Part shown: one piece after another, positions 33,905-42,471 of the stretch
Layout: each line of letters begins with the position of its first letter
Position numbering within the stretch: the first letter of the stretch is position 1
DNA from: Streptomyces spinosus
Lineage (GTDB): Bacteria > Actinomycetota > Actinomycetes > Streptomycetales > Streptomycetaceae
Assembly: GCF_020400655.1 (NCBI RefSeq)
Contig: NZ_JAINRC010000013.1
Location: 62,001 to 126,000 of the forward strand
DNA length: 64,000 nucleotides
Direction: 5' to 3'
Notes under the pieces: generated by a model
The model's database searches: none
What the model saw: only the letters and a program-made list of their open reading frames with translations
What the model was told of the DNA's origin: nothing
Position numbers and translations under genes: made by a program

Positions 33905-36301
33905 CTACTCCGGCGTGTCGGCCCGGTCCTCCTCCCCTGGGGGCAGGCCCACCGGGCGGCGGCCCGGCGGCTGCTGGGGTTCCGGGAGGGAAGGCGCGTG
34001 GGGCATCGGGCGGTCGACCGGGCCGTCGGCGGTCAGGTGCGTCGGCTCCCCGTGGTGCAGGACGTCCAGTGGTCCGCCCTCCATCAGCTGGTAGCGCACG
34101 CGGGACCGGCCGATGTCCACCTTGAGCCTGCGCCCGCACACCAGCACGGTGAACGCCACCCTGGACAGCGCCTCCGGCAGGCGCGGTGTGAACGACAGCT
34201 GCCCCGGCCTCCCGTCCTCGCCGAGGTACCGGCGCATCCCTCCGAAGCCCGCGACGAGGGCGATCCAGGTCCCGGCGAGGGAGGCGATGTGCAGCCCGTC
34301 ACGGGTGTTGTGCTCCAGGTCGTCCAGGTCCATCAGCGCGGCCTCGCCGAGGTAGGCGTAGGCCAGCCGCAGATGACCGGTCTCGGCGGCGAGCACCGCC
34401 TGGCAGCACGCCGAGAGGGAGGAGTCGCGGACGGTCAGCGCCTCGTAGTAGGCGAAGTTGCGCGCCTTCTGCTCCTCGGTGAAGACGTGCGGGCACTCCA
34501 TCATCGCCAGGACCAGGTCGGCCTGCTTCACCACCTGCTTGCGGTACAGGTCGAAGTAGGGGTAGTGCAGCAGCAGAGGGTAGTTGTCGGGCGGGGTCGC
34601 CTCGAAGTTCCAGCGCTGGAAGGTCGTGAACCCGGCCGACTGCTCGTGGACACCGAGGGATTCGTTGTACGGCAGCGCCATGCGGGCCGCCGCGTCCCGC
34701 CACACCGCGGCCTCCTCGTCGTCGACGCCGAGTTCCGCCGCCCGGTCCGGGTGGCGTACCGCCGCGTCCGCGGCGGCCAGCAGGTTCTGACGGGCCATCA
34801 GGTTCGTGTACAGGTTGTCCCGGGCGAAGGCGCTGTACTCGTCGGGACCCGTGACCCCGTCGATGTGGAAGACGCCTTCCGGGTCGTGGTGGCCGAGGGA
34901 GCGCCACAGCCGGGCGGTCTCCACCAGCAGGTCGAGCCCCTCGGCGCGCTCGAACTCCTCGTCCCCGGTCACCATGACGTACCGCACGACGGCCATGGCG
35001 ATGTCGGCGTTGACGTGGAAGGCGGCCGTACCGGCGGGCCAGTAGGCGGAGCACTCGGCGCCGTCGATGGTCCGCCAGGGGAACGTCGCCCCGGACAGTC
35101 CGAGCTGACGCGCGCGCTCCCGTGCCGCCGGCAGCGTCCGGTGCCGCCAGCGCAGCGCCGGCGCGACGGCCTCCGGCGCGGTGAAGGTCAGCACGGGCAG
35201 CACGAAGGACTCGGTGTCCCAGAAGGAGTGCCCGTCGTAGCCGGTGCCGGTCAGGCCCTTCGCGGGGATCGCGCGGTTCTCGCCGCGGGCCGCCGCCTGG
35301 AGCACGTGGAAGAGAGCGAACCGCACCGCCTGCTGGATCTGTGCGTCTCCCTCCACCTCGACGTCCGCGCCGCCCCAGAAGCGGTCCAGGTACGCCCGCT
35401 GGGCGGCGACCAGTCCGTCCCAGCCGGTGCTGACGGCGGCCGCCACCGCCCCGTCCACCTGGTCGTGCACGGCCGGCAGCGAACGCTCACCGGACCAGCC
35501 GTGGGCGACGAACTTGACCAGCCGCAGCGGCTGTCCGGGCACCAGGTCCGCGGTCACCGTCAGCCGGCTGACGTCGGGCTCGCTGTGCGCCGTCCACTTC
35601 GTGCTCTCGGGCCCCTCGACGAGGTGGTCGGCCGCGGTACCGACGCGCAGCCCGCTGCTGCCGGTGCAGTGCACGAGCCGTAGCCGGGTGTTCTGCGCGA
35701 AGTGCTCCTCGGACACCAGCGGGGACTCGGTCGCCGCGGCGACGCGCGGATCGCCGTGGAACCTGGGCAGTTGCTCGTTGGCGACCAGCTCGGACTGCAC
35801 GGCGACCGTCGTCGGTCCGTCGAGGGGCTCCACCTCGTACACGACCGCGGCGACCGCCCGCTGGGTGAAGGACACGAGCCGATGCGAGGTGATCCGGACC
35901 GTACGGCCGCCGGGCGACGTCCACCGAGCGGTCCGGCTGAGCACACCGGAGCGGAAGTCCAGGACCCGCTCGTGCGCCAGCAGCCGGCCGTAGCGCAGAT
36001 CGCACGGGTGGTCGTCCACGAGCAGCCGGATGATCTTGCCGTCGGTGATGTTGATCATCGTCTCGCCGGACTCGGGATATCCGTAGCCCGCTTCCGCGTA
36101 CGGCAGCGGGTGCCGCTCGTAGACACCGTTGAGGTAGGCGCCGGGCAGCCCGTGCGGCTCTCCCTCGTCGAGGTTGCCGCGCCAGCCGACGTGCCCGTTG
36201 GACAGCGCGAACACCGACTCGCTCTGGGCGAGCACATCGAGGTTGAGCTCGGTCTCGCGCAGGCACCAGGGCTCGACCGTGTAACTGGGGTGAGTGATCA
36301 C
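33905..36301 (-). CDS. GH65 glycoside phosphorylase/hydrolase (maltose/kojibiose/trehalose type)
   Basis: A 798-aa cytoplasmic family 65 enzyme with N-terminal beta-sandwich (about 1-280), (alpha/alpha)6 barrel and C-terminal cap. The general acid is Glu488 in GVTGPDEYS; GHSFWDTE (357-364) and KQVVKQADLVL are family motifs. GH65 phosphorylases split an alpha-glucoside with phosphate to give beta-glucose 1-phosphate. Its GTG overlaps the stop of the phosphoglucomutase gene by 4 nt, and that enzyme would convert the product to glucose 6-phosphate, so phosphorolysis rather than hydrolysis is likely. The disaccharide (maltose, trehalose, kojibiose or nigerose) cannot be told by eye. Confidence 0.92.
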   Translation of the reverse strand: MITHPSYTVEPWCLRETELNLDVLAQSESVFALSNGHVGWRGNLDEGEPHGLPGAYLNGVYERHPLPYAEAGYGYPESGETMINITDGKIIRLLVDDHPCDLRYGRLLAHERVLDFRSGVLSRTARWTSPGGRTVRITSHRLVSFTQRAVAAVVYEVEPLDGPTTVAVQSELVANEQLPRFHGDPRVAAATESPLVSEEHFAQNTRLRLVHCTGSSGLRVGTAADHLVEGPESTKWTAHSEPDVSRLTVTADLVPGQPLRLVKFVAHGWSGERSLPAVHDQVDGAVAAAVSTGWDGLVAAQRAYLDRFWGGADVEVEGDAQIQQAVRFALFHVLQAAARGENRAIPAKGLTGTGYDGHSFWDTESFVLPVLTFTAPEAVAPALRWRHRTLPAARERARQLGLSGATFPWRTIDGAECSAYWPAGTAAFHVNADIAMAVVRYVMVTGDEEFERAEGLDLLVETARLWRSLGHHDPEGVFHIDGVTGPDEYSAFARDNLYTNLMARQNLLAAADAAVRHPDRAAELGVDDEEAAVWRDAAARMALPYNESLGVHEQSAGFTTFQRWNFEATPPDNYPLLLHYPYFDLYRKQVVKQADLVLAMMECPHVFTEEQKARNFAYYEALTVRDSSLSACCQAVLAAETGHLRLAYAYLGEAALMDLDDLEHNTRDGLHIASLAGTWIALVAGFGGMRRYLGEDGRPGQLSFTPRLPEALSRVAFTVLVCGRRLKVDIGRSRVRYQLMEGGPLDVLHHGEPTHLTADGPVDRPMPHAPSLPEPQQPPGRRPVGLPPGEEDRADTPE

Positions 36302-37041
36302 CGCGACTCCAGGAGTTCGGCCAGGTCCCGGACCACCACATCGGCCCCGTGCGCGCGCAGTTGCTCCGCCTGGCCCACCCGGTCGACGCCCACGACGACG
36401 CCGAACCGCCCCGCCCGGCCCGCCTCGACACCGGCCAGGGCGTCCTCGAACACGGCCGCCTCGTCCGGCTGGACGCCCAGCTCGCGGGCCGCCTCCAGGT
36501 AGGTGTCCGGGGCAGGTTTGCCGCGCAGCTGACGCTCGCGTGCCACCACGCCGTCGATCCGTTCGTCGAACAGGTCCTCGATCCCGGCCGCCACCAGGAC
36601 GTCCCGGCAGTTGGCGCTGGAGGAGACCACCGCGCAGCGCAGCCCGGCCTCCCGCACCGCGTGCACGAAACGGACCGAGCCCTCGTACGGCTCCACCCCG
36701 TCCTCGCTGATCCGCCGCAGGACCAGCTCGTTCTTCCGGTTGCCCAGGCCGTTCACGGTCTCCGCCTCCGGCGGGTCGTTCGGCGACCCCTCCGGCAGGC
36801 GCACCCCGCGTGCGGCGAGGAACGTGCGCACCCCGTCCTCCCGGGGCCGCCCGTCCACGTACGCGTCGTAGTCGTCGACCGCGTCGAAGGGGACGAACGC
36901 GGTCCCCTCACGGGCCGCGCGCCGGCGGAGGTAGTCGTCGAACATCTCCTTCCAGGCCGCCGCGTGCACCTTCGCGGTCTGGGTGAGTACCCCGTCGAGG
37001 TCGAACAGACAGGCACGGACATGAGAGGGAAGCCCCGGCAT
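36298..37041 (-). CDS. Beta-phosphoglucomutase family HAD hydrolase
   Basis: A 247-aa HAD phosphotransferase: nucleophile motif CLFDLDGVLTQT at the start, cap domain with NGLGNRKNELVL, motif II VVSSSANC, motif III GKPAPDTYLEA and VFEDALAGVEAG. This pattern is beta-phosphoglucomutase-like; it isomerises beta-glucose 1-phosphate to glucose 6-phosphate. It is coupled to the GH65 gene downstream (GTGA overlap), which makes that substrate. Start ATG at 37041 is the best of two; no strong ribosome-binding site is visible. Confidence 0.9.
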   Translation of the reverse strand: MPGLPSHVRACLFDLDGVLTQTAKVHAAAWKEMFDDYLRRRAAREGTAFVPFDAVDDYDAYVDGRPREDGVRTFLAARGVRLPEGSPNDPPEAETVNGLGNRKNELVLRRISEDGVEPYEGSVRFVHAVREAGLRCAVVSSSANCRDVLVAAGIEDLFDERIDGVVARERQLRGKPAPDTYLEAARELGVQPDEAAVFEDALAGVEAGRAGRFGVVVGVDRVGQAEQLRAHGADVVVRDLAELLESR

Positions 37042-37176
37042 GCCGCCGAGGCTAGGGGCCCGGCACGGGCCGCCGCGGCAGGACACCGCGCGCCGGGCCG
37101 GAAGGCACCCGCTCGGTGGAGGCGGGAGCGGCGGCGGGGCCGGGCCGCCGCGTCGCCGCGGTGGCCCGGCCCCGTC

Positions 37177-38391
37177 TCACCAGGTGACCGGCAGACTCAG
37201 CGGGAAGCGGCGGATGGTGCCGTTGTCCCACTCGATGTCCTCGGCGGGGACGTCGAGGCGCAGCTTGGGGAAGCGCGTCAGCAGACCCGAGACCGCGCTG
37301 TCCAGCTCCGCCCGTGCCAGCGGTGCCGCGAGGCAGTGGTGCCCGCCCCAGCCGAAGGTCATGTGCGGGCGCACGGGCCGTTCCAGGTCGAGCTTGTGCG
37401 GGTCGGGGAAGACGCCGGGGTCCCGGTTGGCCGCGAGGTAGGACACGTGCACGTAGTCGCCCGCGCGGATCGGGACGCCCTCGATCTCCGCGTCCTCCAG
37501 CGCGATCCGCGGGATGCCCACGCCCTTGCGGAACGGGATGAACCGCAGCAGCTCCTCCAGCGCGCCGGGGAACCGCTCGGGGTCGCGCGCGAGGGCGGCC
37601 GTCTGCTCGGGCCGGGTCAGCAGCAGATAGGCGATGTCGCTGATCTGGCAGGTCGCGGTGTCGTTGCCGCTCAGGATGAGCGTCACCGCCAGGACCGCCA
37701 ACTCGTCGTCGCTCAGCGGCTCCTCACCCTCCGGCACCGGGGCGGTGGCCAGCGTGCTGAGCAGGTCCTCGCCCGGCGAGCTCCGCCGGGCCGGGACCAG
37801 TTCGGCGAAGTACGCCCGCAGGCAGGCCTTGGCGTCGGCCGCGTCCTGCCGCGCGTCCGGCGAGGTGGCCAGCAGCCGCATGGTGTGCGCGCGCAGCTGG
37901 TCGCGGTCGGCCTCGGGGACGGCGAGCAGCTCGCAGATCGTCAGGTGGGGCAGCGGCACGGACAGGTGCGTGACCAGGTCCGCGGGCGGACCGGCCTCGT
38001 CCATCGCCGTCAGCAGCCCTGCCACCACCCGGTCCACGGCCGGCCGCATGGCCGCCACCCGCTCCCGGGTGAACGCCTGGGCCGCCACGTGCCGCAACCG
38101 GGTGGAGTGCGGCGGGTCCGTCACGTTGATCGACTCGGGTGACACGATGGGCTCGGGCGTCATCCGCGGATAGTCGCGTCCGACGATCGCCGCCCGGCTG
38201 AACCGGGGATCGCACGTCACCTGACGCACTCCGGCGAAGCTGGTCACCAGCCACGCCTCCGCCTCGCCGTAGGGCAACCGGATCCGGCTGACCGGGCCGC
38301 GGCGTGCCAGTGCGTCCAGCGCGGGGTCGTACTCCAGTGCGTCGGCGAAGTCGAAGGGGCAGTCGAGAACCGCCGGGTCGTGGGACGACAT
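37177..38391 (-). CDS. Cytochrome P450 with a variant haem loop
   Basis: A 404-aa P450. I-helix motif reads S-G-N-D-T-A (241-246) instead of A-G-x-x-T-T, K-helix E280-L-L-R283, and the haem loop FGWGGHHCLA (346-355) with Cys353; the usual Gly two after Cys is Ala. The alpha-helical core and PERF-like segments are normal. Alone on its strand; no ferredoxin is adjacent. The I-helix and loop changes suggest a specialised substrate or peroxide-type chemistry, which is inference. ATG at 38391 is preceded by AGGAGG-like sequence (GGAGG). Confidence 0.86.
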   Translation of the reverse strand: MSSHDPAVLDCPFDFADALEYDPALDALARRGPVSRIRLPYGEAEAWLVTSFAGVRQVTCDPRFSRAAIVGRDYPRMTPEPIVSPESINVTDPPHSTRLRHVAAQAFTRERVAAMRPAVDRVVAGLLTAMDEAGPPADLVTHLSVPLPHLTICELLAVPEADRDQLRAHTMRLLATSPDARQDAADAKACLRAYFAELVPARRSSPGEDLLSTLATAPVPEGEEPLSDDELAVLAVTLILSGNDTATCQISDIAYLLLTRPEQTAALARDPERFPGALEELLRFIPFRKGVGIPRIALEDAEIEGVPIRAGDYVHVSYLAANRDPGVFPDPHKLDLERPVRPHMTFGWGGHHCLAAPLARAELDSAVSGLLTRFPKLRLDVPAEDIEWDNGTIRRFPLSLPVTW

Positions 38392-38600
38392 ACAGCCTCC
38401 TTTGCGCGCCGCCGGGCGCGTCGCTTCCGGGGGGCCGGTCCTACCCGTGCCGGCCGCTCAGCGTCGTCGCGGCGGCCCCGGGGGCGAAGCGTGGTGCGGG
38501 CAGCCCCGGTCCTCCCCGGCCGACCTGGTGCGAGAGCTGTGTTCACTATGCGGTACCGCGACCGGTCCCGCACCACGGGCGCTGCGGGGGACGCATCCGC

Positions 38601-38756
38601 TCAGCCCGTCATGAGCACGTTGACGAGGACGATGACCACGGCCGCGACGACGGCCGCGACGACCACCCAGGGCCACGTCGCGTGCTCCTCGGCCGGCTGG
38701 ACCGCCGACCGGACCGCCGGCTTGGCCGTCGGCTCGACCTCGGTGGACTCGGACAC
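38601..38756 (-). CDS. Small single-pass membrane protein, 51 aa
   Basis: A 51-residue protein: charged N-terminus (SESTEVEPTAKPAVRSAVQPAEEHA) and one C-terminal helix (WPWVVVAAVVAAVVIVLVNV). GTG at 38756 has a strong GAGGAG 5 nt upstream, which argues it is real although short. It could be a small membrane-associated regulator; no family recognised. It is divergent from the DUF3040-like gene. Confidence 0.6.
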   Translation of the reverse strand: MSESTEVEPTAKPAVRSAVQPAEEHATWPWVVVAAVVAAVVIVLVNVLMTG

Positions 38757-39003
38757 GGTGGCTCCTCGCGGGGCGGACGACGGACGGCCGGACGTACGGG
38801 GGCTGTACCGGCTCCATCGTGGACCGGGCGGGGGCCGCGCTTCAGTCGGGGTGGCCACCGGAGGCGGGGTGGACTTTTCTCCACCCCGCCGCTTCACCGC
38901 CGGCTCCGCCCGCCCGCGGCGGCACCGCATCGGCCGGGCGCAGAGGGGAACTCGGTCGCCCGGGGCCCGGATGCCGCCGAGGGGCGGAGGAGGTGCCGTT
39001 GCC

Positions 39004-39354
39004 GTGGACGACTGGGAGATGTGGGAGATGCGTGACGAGGTACGGCTGTCACCGCGGGAGCGGCTGGCGCTGTTGCGGATCGAGGCGGACCTGCGACGGG
39101 ACAGGAGGTTCGCCCGCCGTATGGGCGCCGGCCCGCGCGAGGTCTGGCTGCCGGTGGCGGTGTCGCTGCTGACGGTCGCGTCGGTGTTCGTCGCCGTCAT
39201 GGGCATCCGCACCTCGGACCCCGCGTTGCTGTGGTGCTTCGCGCTCCTGTGGCCGCTGACCCTCTTCCAGGCGTTCCGGCTGCTGTGCCGGGCGACCCGC
39301 ACCCGTCCCCGCGCCGGTGTCAGGACGACCCGTGGCACGCAGCCGTGGCTGTGA
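39004..39354 (+). CDS. DUF3040-like two-helix membrane protein
   Basis: A 116-aa protein. The N-terminal part (RLSPRERLALLRIEADLRRDRRFARRM) has the short amphipathic helix with paired acidic and basic residues seen in DUF3040 proteins, followed by two membrane helices (about 45-67 and 75-97) and a basic tail. GTG at 39004 is 10 nt after AGGAGG; an ATG at 38971 is also in frame. Function unknown. It is followed by repeats and a strong hairpin. Confidence 0.65.
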   Translation: MDDWEMWEMRDEVRLSPRERLALLRIEADLRRDRRFARRMGAGPREVWLPVAVSLLTVASVFVAVMGIRTSDPALLWCFALLWPLTLFQAFRLLCRATRTRPRAGVRTTRGTQPWL

Positions 39355-39416
39355 CGCACGGCTCCCGGGCGCCGGCCCCGGCCCGGACGGCCCGGACGCC
39401 CGATGTGAGCGAACGC

Positions 39417-39511
39417 TGAGCCGAACGGGTGAGTTCGCGCGGCTGGGCAGCTTGGGCGGGTGGGTTCGCGCGGCTGGGCAACGGAAGGGGCGAGTGAGCC
39501 GAACGGGTGAG
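39417..39511. repeat. Interleaved direct repeats in an intergenic region
   Basis: TGAGCCGAACGGGTGAG occurs at 39417-39433 and 39495-39511; GTTCGCGCGGCTGGGCA occurs at 39433-39449 and 39464-39480. The two sets interleave with no coding frame across them. Confidence 0.8.
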
Positions 39512-39515
39512 GACA

Positions 39516-39558
39516 GAACGGCGCCGCCCGGCCCTCACGGGTCCGGACGGCGCCGTTC
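39516..39558. terminator. Bidirectional terminator hairpin
   Basis: GAACGGCGCCG (39516-39526) and CGGCGCCGTTC (39548-39558) pair perfectly over 11 bp around a 21-nt loop with a further CCGG/CCGG pairing. It sits between the convergent DUF3040-like and hemerythrin genes. Confidence 0.7.
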
Positions 39559-39588
39559 TCCCTCGGCCCTGGCTCTCCGGGCCCGCCC

Positions 39589-40152
39589 TCAGCCCCCCTT
39601 GCCCCGTCCCGTCAGCGCGTCCCGCATCCGGTCGACCAGGCCGGCTCCCGGTGCCAGCAGCTTGTTGGCCGGGGGCTTGTCCGGTGCCGACGGGTGCGGA
39701 CGGGTGGGCGCCGTCTTCTTCGCCCGGCGGATCTTGTCGCCGAGGTCCATCAGCGCGTCCGGGGGACAGGCCGCCTCCAGCCGCGGGAAGAGGTTCTGCT
39801 CCTCGTCCGTCACATGGGACCGGATCTCGCTCATCAGCTGAGCCATCAGCGAGTCGAACCGCGGATCGTCCGCCTGGCAGCCCTCGAGATCCTTCATGAT
39901 CTGCTCGGCTTTGGCGTGGTCCTCGAGTTCCTTGTCGGCCAGCGCGTCCCCGCCCGCCACGTGCTCGCGCACCGCCGGGTAGAGGTAGGCCTCCTCCGCG
40001 ACCGAGTGGCGGACCAGTTCGATCGTGGCCTGGTCGCAGAGGTCCTTGCGCTCCTGGGAGCCGGGCGGCAGCGCCTCGATGCGGCCGAAGATCTCCTCGA
40101 CCTCGCGGTGGTCCGTGGTCAGCTCCTGGATGACGTTTCCGCCGTGACCCAT
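39589..40152 (-). CDS. Hemerythrin HHE-domain protein
   Basis: 187 aa with a non-haem di-iron four-helix bundle at about 5-130. Ligand residues are spaced as in HHE proteins: H15 (TTDHREVEE), H49 (LVRHSVAEEAYLYP) and E53, H79 (LEDHAKAEQ), H113 (IRSHVTDEEQNLFP) and E117-118. It may sense or bind oxygen, NO or iron. The C-terminal 50 residues are Lys/Pro-rich and disordered. ATG at 40152 has a GGAGG-like site. Next minus-strand gene is the pyruvyltransferase, 101 nt away. Confidence 0.88.
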   Translation of the reverse strand: MGHGGNVIQELTTDHREVEEIFGRIEALPPGSQERKDLCDQATIELVRHSVAEEAYLYPAVREHVAGGDALADKELEDHAKAEQIMKDLEGCQADDPRFDSLMAQLMSEIRSHVTDEEQNLFPRLEAACPPDALMDLGDKIRRAKKTAPTRPHPSAPDKPPANKLLAPGAGLVDRMRDALTGRGKGG

Positions 40153-40253
40153 GGTCGTTACCTCCTGCGTGGAACGCGGCGGCCCGTGAACGGTCCGCCG
40201 TCGCCGCGCCGAGTGCCCCGCGCCGGGCGCGCCACACGGCCCGCCGCGCCCGG

Positions 40254-41147
40254 TCAGCTCATCGAGTGGCAGGCTGCGGCCGTCCGGCCCGCCCCGGACA
40301 GCGCCCACTCCCACCAGTGGTCCAGGATGTCCGGCGCCAGCGCGTCCGCCGCCACCAGCGCCGGCCACCGCAGGGCGCGCGCCTGGGCACTGACCTTCGC
40401 GCCGCCCGCCACCGGATCGACCGCGATCACCGGGGTGCCGGTACGCAGGCCCAGCACCAGGCCGTGCAGCCGGGTGGTGACGACCACGTCGAGGCGCGCC
40501 ACGAGGGAGAGGAACTGCTCGGCCGTCGCGCACAGCCGCCAGTCGCCGGTGGCCAGCCGGGAGTCGGCCGGCACCCGCGCGCAGTCCTTGCCGGCCAGCC
40601 AGCCGGCGATCCGCTCGTTCACCTCCGCGTGCCGGCGGCGTGTCCGGTACTCGCCCTGGCCGTGGGAGAGGACCACCCCGGCCACGGGCGGCAGCGGGCC
40701 CGCCGGGGCGTCGGCCGCGAGGTCGCGCCGGGCCGGGCCTGCGGTGCCGTCCCGAGCGACGATCACGTCGAAACCGGTGACCGCCGGGTCCGCCGGATCG
40801 ACCACCGAGACGCCGGCCGCCAGTCGTCTGCAACACCCGAACCTTCCATGCAGAGCGGCCACTTGCGGCCCGTGCACCGGACCGCACACGAACAGCAGGG
40901 TGTCGTACGCCCGCGGGTCGGCCGTCTCCAGCGACAGCTCACCGGGCCGGAAGCCGGGGCTCCACGCCGTCTCGTGCCGGATGCCCGCCCCGGTCAGCGC
41001 GGCCGACATGTGCTGCTGTGCCAGCACGTCCCCGGCCGTCGCCTCGCCGTCGCGGAAGCTGAACCAGCCCGTGAGCAGCAGCCGCTGCGGGGCCCGGCCG
41101 GGCCCGCGCAGAACGCGCAGCACCGCCTCGGCGACATCGTCGTGCAT
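40254..41147 (-). CDS. Polysaccharide pyruvyltransferase-like protein
   Basis: A 297-aa protein of the PS_pyruv_trans superfamily, whose members add ketal pyruvate to sugars of secreted polymers. Visible features are the N-terminal LLLTGWFSFRDGEATAGDVL, the middle GVVLSHGQGEY, and C-terminal VTTRLHGLVLGLRTGTPVIAVD, the strongest family motif. It starts 283 nt from the heptose operon and points away from it, so both probably share a control region; it is a plausible decorating enzyme of the same glycan. ATG at 41147 has GGGAGG upstream. Confidence 0.82.
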   Translation of the reverse strand: MHDDVAEAVLRVLRGPGRAPQRLLLTGWFSFRDGEATAGDVLAQQHMSAALTGAGIRHETAWSPGFRPGELSLETADPRAYDTLLFVCGPVHGPQVAALHGRFGCCRRLAAGVSVVDPADPAVTGFDVIVARDGTAGPARRDLAADAPAGPLPPVAGVVLSHGQGEYRTRRRHAEVNERIAGWLAGKDCARVPADSRLATGDWRLCATAEQFLSLVARLDVVVTTRLHGLVLGLRTGTPVIAVDPVAGGAKVSAQARALRWPALVAADALAPDILDHWWEWALSGAGRTAAACHSMS

Positions 41148-41430
41148 CAGCGCCTCCCGCGTGGTAGAGGGGCGCAGGAGTCGCGCGAGCACCCCTGAGA
41201 CCCGAGAATAAGAATCCAACGTGTGAACCCAACTGGCAGGGGAACTCAGCTGCCAGTGCCGTCCAGAAAGCGGCGGCGTGCCAGGCCGGTCCTCCGGATC
41301 GACGGGGACCCGGGCCGAGTCATTCTCCTCCCATCGGGCCGACGAGGTCGGTCCCGGCGACGCGGTATGCGCCGAGCGCCCAGGCAGGGGCGCTGTCCGG
41401 CGCGCACGACGCGGACGAAGGAACAGCCCC

Positions 41431-42438
41431 ATGACTGGTGACACACCGTTCTCCTGGCGGCGCGCCCTCGTGACCGGCGGCGCCGGCTTCCTCGGCTCCC
41501 ATCTGTGCGAACGGCTGCTGGATTCAGGTGTCGAAGTCGACTGTGCCGACAACCTGGCCTGCGGGCGGCGCGAGAACGTCGCGCACCTGGCGGACCGGCC
41601 CGGTTTCCGCTACGCGCACGGCGACGTCTGCGCGCCCGACTGCGCCGAGCGGCTGGCGGGCCCGTACGACCTGGTCCTGCACTTCGCCTGCCCGGCCTCG
41701 CCCGCCGACTACCTGCGCATGCCGCTGCAGACCCTGGACGTGGGCAGCCTCGGCACCCGCAACGTGCTGGAGATCGCCGAACGCGACGGCGCCCGCTTCC
41801 TGCTCGCCTCCACCTCCGAGGTCTACGGCGACCCGCTCGTCCACCCGCAGCACGAGGGCTACTGGGGCAACGTCAACCCGGTCGGACCGCGCAGCGTCTA
41901 CGACGAGTCGAAACGGTTCGCCGAGGCCCTGGTCACGGCACACGCCGGCACCAGGGGGACGAACGCGGGGATCGTCCGGCTGTTCAACACCTACGGTCCC
42001 CGGATGCGGGCCCACGACGGCCGTGCCGTGCCCACCTTCATCTGCCAGGCCCTGGCGGGCGAGCCGCTCACGGTCACCGGCGACGGCAGCCAGACCCGTT
42101 CGCTGTGCTACGTCGACGACACCGTCGACGGCATCCTCCGGGTGGCCGAGAGCCGGTCCGTGCGACCGGTCAACATAGGCGGCAGCGACGAGATCACCGT
42201 CGCCGACCTGGCCCGCCGGGTGGTCGCCCTCACCGGCTCCCGCTCCCCGATCGCGTTCATCGACCGGCCCGTCGACGACCCCGGCCGGCGCCGCCCCGAC
42301 ACCACCCTCGCACGCGAACTGCTCGGCTGGTCGCCGCAGGTCCCCTGGGAGGAGGGCCTGAAGCAGACCATCGCCTACTTCGCGGCCCTGCCCCCGGATC
42401 CGGACCCGCGCGTGGAGGAACCGGCCCCGCGCCCCTGA
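41431..42438 (+). CDS. UDP-glucuronate decarboxylase-like SDR (first gene of heptose-glycan operon)
   Basis: A 335-aa extended short-chain dehydrogenase: GGAGFLGSHL NAD-binding (16-25), HFACPASPADYL (84-95, typical of UDP-xylose synthases), Ser-rich STSEVYG (127-133) and catalytic Y157-x-x-x-K161 (YDESK). The usual product would be UDP-xylose (or a similar pentose) from UDP-glucuronate. It is not HldD-like: that ADP-heptose epimerase would be shorter and lacks the HFACPASP block. Start ATG has AAGGA upstream. First of 12 clear plus-strand genes; 33 nt precede the carbamoyltransferase. Confidence 0.88.
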   Translation: MTGDTPFSWRRALVTGGAGFLGSHLCERLLDSGVEVDCADNLACGRRENVAHLADRPGFRYAHGDVCAPDCAERLAGPYDLVLHFACPASPADYLRMPLQTLDVGSLGTRNVLEIAERDGARFLLASTSEVYGDPLVHPQHEGYWGNVNPVGPRSVYDESKRFAEALVTAHAGTRGTNAGIVRLFNTYGPRMRAHDGRAVPTFICQALAGEPLTVTGDGSQTRSLCYVDDTVDGILRVAESRSVRPVNIGGSDEITVADLARRVVALTGSRSPIAFIDRPVDDPGRRRPDTTLARELLGWSPQVPWEEGLKQTIAYFAALPPDPDPRVEEPAPRP

Positions 42439-42471
42439 CCCCCGCACGTTCCCCGGCCCTGGAGACAGCGC

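Noticed and set aside
41431..42438. HldD assignment for the SDR gene
   Set aside because: HFACPASP and the overall motif order fit UDP-xylose synthases, not ADP-heptose epimerases.
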